In this document: piece after piece, positions 1 to 5,061 of the stretch
Numbering within the stretch: position 1 is the first letter of the stretch
How the letters are laid out: each line of letters begins with the position of its first letter
Assembly: GCA_005888075.1 (NCBI GenBank)
Contig: VBKD01000149.1
Location: 1 to 7,556, forward strand
Source of the DNA: Chloroflexota bacterium
GTDB taxonomy: Bacteria > Chloroflexota > Dormibacteria > Dormibacterales > Dormibacteraceae
DNA: 7,556 nt
Direction: 5' to 3'
The notes under the pieces: generated by a model
The model's database searches: none
Told to the model about the DNA's origin: nothing
The model's input: only the letters and a program-made list of their open reading frames with translations
Made by a program: the position numbers and the translations under genes

Positions 1-1
1 C

Positions 2-1567
2 GAGTTCGTGGACGCCGAGGCGCGCCAGAAGTTCGAAGACCTGATGCAGCAGCTGCAAAAGCAGATGGTCGACCAGATGTTTCAGGGCATCAAGGGCTCG
101 CTGCAGCAGATGGAGGGGCAGGACCTGTCTCGGGTCCGCGACATGGTGCGGGAGCTCAACAAGATGCTCGAGCAGCGGATGGAAGGCCGCACGCCCGACT
201 TCAACGGCTTCATGGAGCGCTTCGGCGATATGTTCCCGCCCGGCATCAACAGCCTGGATGAGCTGCTCGAGCACCTGCAGCGGCAGATGGCCCAGATGCA
301 GTCACTCATGCAGAGCCTGAGCCCGGAAGCGCGCGAGGAGCTGCGTCAGATGATGGACGCGCTCTTGCAGGACGACTCGCTGCGGCTGGAGCTCGCGCGG
401 CTTGGCGGCTTCATGCAGGCGATGATGCCGCCGTCAGAGCTGAGCGAACGGTATCCGTTCTTCGGCGAGGACCCGCTGAGCATGGGCGAGGCGATGCAGC
501 TCATGGACCGGCTGCAGCAGATGGACCGGCTGGAGTCACAGCTCGAGCGCGGCAGCTTCCGTCCCGAAGATGTCGACCGCTCGCTTGCGCAGCAGTTGCT
601 TGGACCAGAGGCCAGGCAGGCCCTGGACCAGCTCCGGCGTGTGACCGAGACGCTCGAGAAGGCCGGTTATGTTGAGCGCAAAGGACGCCGGATGGAGCTC
701 ACGCCGCGCGGGATGCGACGCATCGGCCAGTCGGCCCTGCGCGACATCTTCGATCAGCTGAAGAAGACGCGCATGGGCCAGCACCAGCTCTGGCGGGGTG
801 GGCTGGGCCAGGACACGTCCGACGAGCTGAAGGACTACGAGTACGGCGATCCGTTCCTTCTCGACCTGAAGGAAACGCTGTTCAACTCTTTGGTTCGCGA
901 AGGGCCCAAGGTGCCGGTCAAGATGGCGCCGCAGGACTTCGTCGTGCACCGCACCGAGCACCAGACTCAGGCCTCGACGGTGTTGATGATCGACATGAGC
1001 CGGTCGATGTTCCTCCGCGGCTGCTTCCTTGCAGCCAAGAAGGTCGCCATCGCGCTCGATTCACTGATACGCAGCCAGTATCCGCGGGACTCTCTGTACG
1101 TCGTCGGCTTCTCCAACTACGCGGTCGAGCTGAAGCCGGAGACGCTGCCTCAGCTGGCGCTGAACGACTACGTGTACGGCACCAACATGCAGCACGGATT
1201 CCAGCTCGCGAGGTCGCTGCTGGCCAAGCACCGGGGCAACCGCCAGGTGATCATGATCACCGACGGTGAGCCGACCGCTCACCTCGAGGACAACGGCCAC
1301 GCCCAGTTCTCGTATCCGCCGACTTACAAGACGATCCAGCAGACCCTGCGTGAGGTCAAGCGCTGCACCCAGGACCGCATCGTCATCAACACATTCATGC
1401 TGGAGCGGGGGCCGTACCTGACCGAGTTCATCAACCAGATGACCCGGATCAACAAGGGACGAGCCTTCTTCGTGTCGCCGGACCGGCTGGGCGAGTACAT
1501 CCTGGTCGACTACGTGAGCGGCAAGCAGCGGCGCCGGGCGAGCCAGCGGCGGTCCCGCATAGCCTAG
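2..1567 (+). CDS. VWA-domain protein, 5' end outside window (Mg-chelatase-type VWA partner)
   Basis: A von Willebrand A domain protein, probably the metal-binding partner of a MoxR/Mg-chelatase-type AAA+ ATPase; that ATPase is not in view. Residues are counted from the GTG at base 8. The N-terminal half (about 1-250) is helical and rich in Gln, Met, Leu and charged residues. A winged-helix-like stretch lies at about 209-245 (LEKAGYVERKG, then LTPRGMRRIG). The VWA domain covers about 320-505 and has a complete MIDAS: DMSRS (D329, S331, S333), T392 in GTNMQHG, and D419 in ITDGEPT. A basic tail follows. The frame is open upstream of base 8 and reads Glu-Phe before Val-Asp. In related proteins this segment is internal, so I treat the GTG as an internal Val and the gene as 5'-truncated by the window. 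Family membership is secure. The biological role is not known from the sequence. Confidence 0.88.
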   Translation, partial: EFVDAEARQKFEDLMQQLQKQMVDQMFQGIKGSLQQMEGQDLSRVRDMVRELNKMLEQRMEGRTPDFNGFMERFGDMFPPGINSLDELLEHLQRQMAQMQSLMQSLSPEAREELRQMMDALLQDDSLRLELARLGGFMQAMMPPSELSERYPFFGEDPLSMGEAMQLMDRLQQMDRLESQLERGSFRPEDVDRSLAQQLLGPEARQALDQLRRVTETLEKAGYVERKGRRMELTPRGMRRIGQSALRDIFDQLKKTRMGQHQLWRGGLGQDTSDELKDYEYGDPFLLDLKETLFNSLVREGPKVPVKMAPQDFVVHRTEHQTQASTVLMIDMSRSMFLRGCFLAAKKVAIALDSLIRSQYPRDSLYVVGFSNYAVELKPETLPQLALNDYVYGTNMQHGFQLARSLLAKHRGNRQVIMITDGEPTAHLEDNGHAQFSYPPTYKTIQQTLREVKRCTQDRIVINTFMLERGPYLTEFINQMTRINKGRAFFVSPDRLGEYILVDYVSGKQRRRASQRRSRIA

Positions 1568-1582
1568 TTCAGCGTGGCGGGG

Positions 1583-1616
1583 GCGGCCGGATTCACTCCG
1601 GCCGCGACTTTGTTCT
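1583..1616 (+). terminator. Rho-independent terminator after the VWA gene
   Basis: A perfect 9-bp stem (GCGGCCGGA 1583-1591, TCCGGCCGC 1597-1605) with a 5-base loop, followed by an imperfect T-rich run (1609-1616, TTTGTTCT). It begins 16 bases after the VWA stop codon and likely separates that unit from pckA. Confidence 0.8.
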
Positions 1617-1624
1617 CAACGACT

Positions 1625-1762
1625 GCCAAGCGTCGCCGGGAGGAACTCTTGGCGGAATCCCAACCGCGGGAAAGAGAGCAGCAGCGCACAGCGCTGCGAT
1701 GAGAGGGAACCGGCAGGTTCCCTCTCATACCTTTCGGTCCTTTTGGTCCCTACGTGGGGACC
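1625..1762 (+). other. Structured region before pckA: tandem hairpins, possible leader or small RNA
   Basis: Hairpins stand almost back to back in an otherwise gene-free stretch. They are: GCCAAG (1625-1630) with CTTGGC (1648-1653); GCAGCGC (1681-1687) with GCGCTGC (1691-1697) around the loop ACA; a perfect 13-bp stem (1699-1711 with 1716-1728) capped by GGCA; and GGTCCC (1745-1750) with GGGACC (1757-1762). The 13-bp hairpin is followed by a pyrimidine-rich stretch ending in four T's (1730-1744), so it could act as a terminator or attenuator. I checked by eye for hallmarks of T-box, TPP, cobalamin, glycine, ykkC and ydaO riboswitches and saw none. It may be a regulatory leader, a small RNA with its own terminator, or simply paired spacer. 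The strand is assumed from the direction of pckA. Confidence 0.4.
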
Positions 1763-1773
1763 CCCGCGTTGCT

Positions 1774-1779
1774 TATGAT
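1774..1779 (+). promoter_or_regulatory. -10-like box (TATGAT) just before the pckA start
   Basis: TATGAT lies 8 bases before the pckA GTG, so transcription would start at or within a base or two of the start codon, giving a leaderless or nearly leaderless mRNA. No good -35 element is visible at 16-18 bases. The alternative is translation from a GGAG (1781-1784), but its spacer to the GTG is only 3 bases, shorter than usual. If the box is real, the hairpins upstream would not be part of this transcript. Confidence 0.4.
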
Positions 1780-1787
1780 CGGAGCCA

Positions 1788-3329
1788 GTGTCCGCCCTAG
1801 AGACCTCGGCCGAGCTGCGTAACAACCTCAGCCCGCCCGCACTCTACGAGCACTCGGTCCGGCGCGACGAGGCCACCATCGTCTCGACCGGGGCGCTGAC
1901 GGCCGAAACCGGCCACCACACCGGCCGGTCGCCGAAGGACAAGTTCTTCGTCAAGGAGCCGACAAGCCAGGACGCTGTCTGGTGGCACCCGGGCAACCAG
2001 CCGATCCCCGAAGCAAGTTTTGACTCGCTGCTCCAGCGCATGAACGGCTACATCGAGACCCATGACGTCTTCACCCAGGACGTCTTCGCCTGCGCGGACC
2101 CCCGCTACCGGCTGCGAGTCCGGGTGATCAGCGAGCTCGCGTGGCACAGCCTGTTCGCCCGCAACCTGTTCATCCGCCCGTCCGCCGACGACCTGATGGG
2201 TTTCAAGCCCGACTTCACGGTCATCGCGCTGCCCTCGGTCAAAGCCGATCCCGCACGCGATGGCACACGCAGCGAGACATTCATCCTGGTCCACCTCGGG
2301 CGGCGCATGGTGATAATCGGCGGCACCGGCTATGCCGGGGAGATCAAGAAGTCGATCTTCACCGCGCTCAACTACCTGCTGCCGGCGCAGGGCGTTCTTC
2401 CCATGCACTGCTCCGCCAACACCGATCGTGAAGGCTCCGACGTCGCTCTGTTCTTCGGCCTGAGCGGTACTGGGAAGACGACTCTGTCAGCCGATCCATC
2501 GCGCCGCCTGATCGGTGACGACGAGCACGGGTGGAGTGATCGCGGCGTCTTCAACTTCGAAGGTGGCTGCTATGCCAAGACGATTCGCATTCACAAGGAA
2601 TCGGAACCGGAGATCTATGCGGCGACCGAGAGCTTCGGGACGATCCTGGAGAACGTGGTGTTCGATCCGCGCACCCGCGTGCCGGACTACGACTCAGACG
2701 AGAAGACCGAGAACACCCGCGCGGCTTATCCCATCGACCTGATTCCGAACGCGGTGCTCTCCGGCACAGGAAGCCATCCGCACAACGTGCTGTTTCTGTC
2801 GGCCGACGCGTACGGCGTGCTTCCGCCGGTGGCCCGCCTCGACGAAGACCAGATCCGCTTCTACTTTCTGTCCGGTTACACCGCGAAGGTCGCAGGCACC
2901 GAGCGTGGCGTGACCGAACCGGAGCCCATCTTCAGCACGTGTTTCGCGGCACCGTTTCTCGTCCTGCCGCCGGAGCGCTACGCGGACATGCTCATCGAGC
3001 GCGTGAAGAAACACCACGCCGAGGTCTGGATGCTTAACACCGGATGGGTGGGTGGTCCGTACGGTGTTGGCGAGAGGATGTCGATCGCCCACACTCGCGC
3101 CATCGTCAGCGCAGTGTTGGAGGGCAAGCTTCGTGGGGTCAACACTCACGTCGACCCGGTGTTCGGCCTGAACATTCCAAACCATGTGCCGGGTGTGCCG
3201 CGCGAGGTCCTCGACACACGAGACAGCTGGCCCAACCCTGACGACTACGATCGCCAAGCGGCCAAGCTGCGTGCGATGTTCGACCAGAACATCACGATGA
3301 TCGGCAAGAGCGCTTCCACCGCAGGATAG
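1788..3329 (+). CDS. pckA: Phosphoenolpyruvate carboxykinase, ATP-dependent
   Basis: Cytosolic enzyme that converts oxaloacetate plus ATP to phosphoenolpyruvate, CO2 and ADP, the entry step of gluconeogenesis. The 513 residues are close to the usual length (about 520-540). Visible motifs are the substrate-binding GRSPKDKF with R47; Y182 and K188 in GYAGEIKK; H207 in MHCSAN; the PEPCK P-loop GLSGTGKTT (224-232, K230); the second kinase motif LIGDDEHGW with D244 and D245; and R311 in ENTRAAYPI. All match ligands known from the Escherichia coli enzyme, so it should be active. The ATP type differs from the GTP type of classical Actinomycetota such as mycobacteria. The GTG start is well fixed: an in-frame TGA lies at 1776-1778 and no other start codon falls between. 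The SLOG gene follows after one base, suggesting co-transcription. Confidence 0.96.
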   Translation: MSALETSAELRNNLSPPALYEHSVRRDEATIVSTGALTAETGHHTGRSPKDKFFVKEPTSQDAVWWHPGNQPIPEASFDSLLQRMNGYIETHDVFTQDVFACADPRYRLRVRVISELAWHSLFARNLFIRPSADDLMGFKPDFTVIALPSVKADPARDGTRSETFILVHLGRRMVIIGGTGYAGEIKKSIFTALNYLLPAQGVLPMHCSANTDREGSDVALFFGLSGTGKTTLSADPSRRLIGDDEHGWSDRGVFNFEGGCYAKTIRIHKESEPEIYAATESFGTILENVVFDPRTRVPDYDSDEKTENTRAAYPIDLIPNAVLSGTGSHPHNVLFLSADAYGVLPPVARLDEDQIRFYFLSGYTAKVAGTERGVTEPEPIFSTCFAAPFLVLPPERYADMLIERVKKHHAEVWMLNTGWVGGPYGVGERMSIAHTRAIVSAVLEGKLRGVNTHVDPVFGLNIPNHVPGVPREVLDTRDSWPNPDDYDRQAAKLRAMFDQNITMIGKSASTAG

Positions 3330-3330
3330 A

Positions 3331-3675
3331 TTGCGAGTAGCCATCGTCGGGAGCCGGCACTTTGCGGAGCCGGATCGAGTGACCGAGTACGTCAACTCGC
3401 TGCCCGCGCGGGCGTCGATCATCACCGGCAGCGCCAGCGGGGTAGACGCTGCGGCGACCAAGGCGGCCCGTGCCAAGGGAATCCCGGTGCAGGTCATGCC
3501 CGCGTCGTTCGAGGAGGCTTCCGACGCAAGCAAAGCGGCGGCACGCAATCAGCGGCTCATCGACGCGTGTGATGTGCTCGTCGCGTTCTGGGATGGGACC
3601 TCGAAAGGCACCCGGGCGACAGTGGATCGCGCACTCGACTCCGGCAAAGAAGTCCATATATTTGTATCGACCTAA
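3331..3675 (+). CDS. Small SLOG-superfamily (DprA/LOG-like, YspA/DUF2493-type) nucleotide-binding protein
   Basis: A 114-residue single-domain Rossmannoid protein of the SLOG type. SLOG domains bind nucleotides or nucleotide-derived ligands, and some act as sensors; the ligand here is unknown. The fold signature is complete: strand 1 with IVGSRHF (5-11), the glycine-rich loop ITGSASGVDAAA (31-42), RNQ (72-74), and the C-terminal loop FWDGTSKGT (86-94) before the last helix and strand. There is no signal peptide or membrane segment. The TTG start is one base after the pckA stop and has AGGA (3323-3326) 4 bases before it. An in-frame TGA at 3298-3300 and the lack of any ATG, GTG or TTG between make TTG the first possible start. 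It sits between pckA and moaX, probably in one transcript. A YspA-like or lysine-decarboxylase-like (LOG) paralogue label is possible; no enzyme activity should be assumed. Confidence 0.82.
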   Translation: MRVAIVGSRHFAEPDRVTEYVNSLPARASIITGSASGVDAAATKAARAKGIPVQVMPASFEEASDASKAAARNQRLIDACDVLVAFWDGTSKGTRATVDRALDSGKEVHIFVST

Positions 3676-3684
3676 CATGAGGCC

Positions 3685-4347
3685 GTGCCTGTAGCGATCG
3701 CCGTCCGTTGCCGGTTCTTCGCGAGGCTCCGCGAGCAGGCCGGGACCGAAACCGAGACGGTGGAGGTGCCTCCAGGATCGACGGCGGACGATGTCTACGA
3801 GGCGTTGCGCCGAAGTCATCCGGCCCTGGAACCGAACCGGGATGCGGTGCGTGTCGCGGTCAACCAGGAGTTCCGCGACTGGGGAACGACCGTTGCCGAA
3901 GGCGATGAGCTCGCTTTCATCCCGCCCGTCAGTGGGGGAGCGCACCGAGTGGGAGTCCTGTTCGAGCTCGGCAGCCAGCCGCTCGATGCCCGTCGCCTCG
4001 AGGCGGCGGTTGCGCATCCAGGCGCGGGCGCGATCTGCACGTTCACCGGAATCGTTCGCGACAACTCACGCGGGCAATCGGTGACCCACCTCGACTACGA
4101 GGCATATGCCGAGATGGCGACGGCCCAGATGCACCGGATAGGCGACGAGATCGCGGAGAGTTGGCCGGAGGCGCGGGTGGCCATGGCCCACCGTACGGGC
4201 AAGCTCGAGGTCGGCGAGGCATCGGTCGTGGTTTCGGTCTCGTGCCCGCATCGCGACGAAGCCATCGCGGCGTGCAAGTGGGGCATCGACCGCCTCAAAG
4301 AGTCGGTGCCGATCTGGAAAAAGGAGCATGCGGCGGACGGCACGTAA
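3685..4347 (+). CDS. moaX: MoaD-MoaE fusion, molybdopterin synthase (MoaX type)
   Basis: Both subunits of molybdopterin synthase in one 220-residue chain; the enzyme puts two sulfurs on cyclic pyranopterin monophosphate to make molybdopterin. Residues 1-85 are MoaD, a ubiquitin-like sulfur carrier (RFFARLREQAG near the start), ending in SGG (G84-G85). Residues 89-220 are MoaE: TFTGIVRD (119-126, R125), HR (169-170), KLEVGE (173-178), CPHR, and the lysine-bearing DRLKESVPIWKKE (202-214), which corresponds to the active-site lysines of E. coli MoaE. MoaD needs a free C-terminal glycine thiocarboxylate, so the chain must be cut after Gly85, as reported for mycobacterial MoaX. The GTG start has GAGG only 2 bases upstream and TAACAT (3673-3678), which overlaps the SLOG stop, as a -10-like box. 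The end, DGT-stop, looks shortened (see 4348-4389). Confidence 0.93.
   Translation: MPVAIAVRCRFFARLREQAGTETETVEVPPGSTADDVYEALRRSHPALEPNRDAVRVAVNQEFRDWGTTVAEGDELAFIPPVSGGAHRVGVLFELGSQPLDARRLEAAVAHPGAGAICTFTGIVRDNSRGQSVTHLDYEAYAEMATAQMHRIGDEIAESWPEARVAMAHRTGKLEVGEASVVVSVSCPHRDEAIAACKWGIDRLKESVPIWKKEHAADGT
3934..3951 (+). promoter_or_regulatory. Internal Shine-Dalgarno and in-frame GTG at the MoaD/MoaE boundary
   Basis: GGGGGAG (3934-3940) is followed after 8 bases by a GTG (3949-3951) in frame with moaX (residue 89, the first residues of the MoaE domain). The spacing is better than that before the annotated moaX start. It could allow free MoaE to be made alongside the fusion. The same bases encode the Gly-Gly of MoaD, so the match may be a by-product of the coding sequence. 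Confidence 0.35.
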
Positions 4348-4389
4348 TGGATCGAAGGGGATGAGGCCAAGGAAGCTCCTCGGGCTTAA
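4348..4389 (+). pseudogene. Apparent lost C-terminal codons of the MoaE domain
   Basis: Directly after the moaX TAA (4345-4347) the same frame reads WIEGDEAKEAPRA and then TAA. Full-length MoaE proteins usually carry a Trp two residues after the DG that follows WKKE. Here that reads DGT-stop-WI, as if a sense codon (for example GAA or CAA) became TAA. The leftover is only 13 codons, so this is a suggestive match, not proof. A sequencing error would give the same picture. Confidence 0.45.
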
Positions 4390-4417
4390 GGACGACGGAA
4401 GCTTAAGGACGACGGAA
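4384..4417 (+). repeat. Tandem 17-bp direct repeat, two exact copies
   Basis: GCTTAAGGACGACGGAA occurs at 4384-4400 and again directly after it at 4401-4417 with no mismatch. Each copy carries a TAA, the first of which ends the possible MoaE continuation. It looks like a recent slippage duplication in the intergenic region. Confidence 0.85.
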
Positions 4418-4434
4418 GAAGGAAGGACAGAACT

Positions 4435-4477
4435 CCTCCCCATTTATGGGGAGGTGGCGCCGAAGGCGCCGGAGGGG
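4435..4477. repeat. REP-like palindromic element with two hairpins, likely bidirectional terminator
   Basis: CCTCCCC (4435-4441) pairs with GGGGAGG (4448-4454) around ATTTAT, and GGCGCC (4456-4461) pairs with GGCGCC (4465-4470) around GAA, followed by GGAGGGG (4471-4477). This layout, a CTCCCC/GGGGAG hairpin beside a short GC hairpin and a GGAGGGG, resembles dispersed palindromic repeats seen in many bacterial genomes. It lies between the convergent moaX and methyltransferase genes, where it could end transcripts from both sides, though there is no strong T-run. That it is repeated elsewhere in this genome cannot be seen here. Confidence 0.55.
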
Positions 4478-4506
4478 CCGAATGGCAGCCAAGCACGGTA
4501 GGTTCT

Positions 4507-5061
4507 TCAGTCCTTCACCCGGGCCTGCTGGTTTTTCGGCCTGACCACCTCGCCCTGGCGCAGCGCGTTGTCCGCCATCAGCAGCGCCCCCGCGTCGAGG
4601 CGCTCCATGCACAGGTCGAACACCTGCCGTGTCACGTCCTCCGAAGGGAATGAGTTGAGAAGGTCGATGAAACACACATCGAATTTGCCCTCGAGCTTCT
4701 GGAGCCCGTTCACGGCGTCCTCCTCGAGGACCATCGCCTGCTTGCCCAACCCAGCTTCGGAGAAGTTGGCTCGGGCGCGCTCAGCGCGCTTGTGGTCGAC
4801 CTCGTAGGTCGTAAGCGAGCCTCCCTCAGTCCCCCGCAACAACCAGATGCCGCTGTAGCCGATTGCGGCGCCGAGCTCCAGCAGGCGCTTCGCGCCTGCA
4901 ATCCTGACCAGCAGGTAAAGCAGGGCGCCTTCGTGCGTCTCGACGATCGGGATGCCCTCGCGTTCGGCCTCATCTTCCATGCGGGCGAGCACCGGATCTC
5001 GCGGCGGAACGAGCCTGTTCAGGTATTCCTGCAGCTCACCGGTGACTTCAACGGTTCTCAT
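4507..5061 (-). CDS. COMT-like O-methyltransferase (family 3), C-terminus truncated
   Basis: A cytosolic, SAM-dependent, metal-dependent methyltransferase of the catechol O-methyltransferase-like group; the substrate is unknown. The SAM-binding loop is LLELGAAIGYSGIW (60-73), E87 is the likely ribose ligand (TTYEVD), and D115 follows in EEDA. The three metal ligands are kept: D133 in FID, and D164-N165 in ADN. Two things are odd. The catalytic lysine position (FID-x-x-K in relatives, K144 in rat COMT) is N136 here (FIDLLN). The protein also stops at residue 184 after ARVKD, where relatives run about 30 residues further through a final strand with a GDG-type motif; beyond the stop lies the intergenic repeat region. 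The ATG overlaps the stop of the upstream PLP-enzyme gene (ATGA), implying translational coupling. It may be inactive, altered in specificity, or a decaying gene. Confidence 0.82.
   Translation of the reverse strand: MRTVEVTGELQEYLNRLVPPRDPVLARMEDEAEREGIPIVETHEGALLYLLVRIAGAKRLLELGAAIGYSGIWLLRGTEGGSLTTYEVDHKRAERARANFSEAGLGKQAMVLEEDAVNGLQKLEGKFDVCFIDLLNSFPSEDVTRQVFDLCMERLDAGALLMADNALRQGEVVRPKNQQARVKD

Noticed and set aside
8..10. GTG at base 8 as the true start of the VWA gene
   Set aside because: The frame is open to the window edge and the first residues resemble an internal segment of longer VWA proteins of this type, so the start is probably upstream.
1583..1605. tRNA T-arm-like hairpin
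   Set aside because: The stem and loop superficially resemble a T-arm, but there is no TTCGA-type loop, acceptor stem or anticodon arm. A terminator fits better.
1616..1825. Minus-strand frame of 69 codons across the gap before pckA
   Set aside because: It would read through the hairpin cluster and into pckA, and its composition is low-quality and motif-free. A structured non-coding region explains the stretch better.
1797..2408. Minus-strand open frame (203 codons) inside pckA
   Set aside because: It is a mirror of conserved PEPCK coding sequence with no motifs of its own.
2694..3548. Long minus-strand open frame (284 codons) opposite pckA and the SLOG gene
   Set aside because: It spans the junction of two well-identified plus-strand genes, its protein is Arg/His/Val-rich without family motifs, and GC-rich DNA commonly leaves such frames open.
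4384..4477. CRISPR-like or integrase attachment-site repeat
   Set aside because: There are only two directly adjacent 17-bp copies without spacers, no cas or integrase gene and no tRNA nearby.
4403..4675. Minus-strand frame (90 codons) overlapping the methyltransferase end and the palindromic repeat
   Set aside because: It covers the repeat hairpins and is out of frame with the methyltransferase. It does not supply the missing methyltransferase C-terminus.
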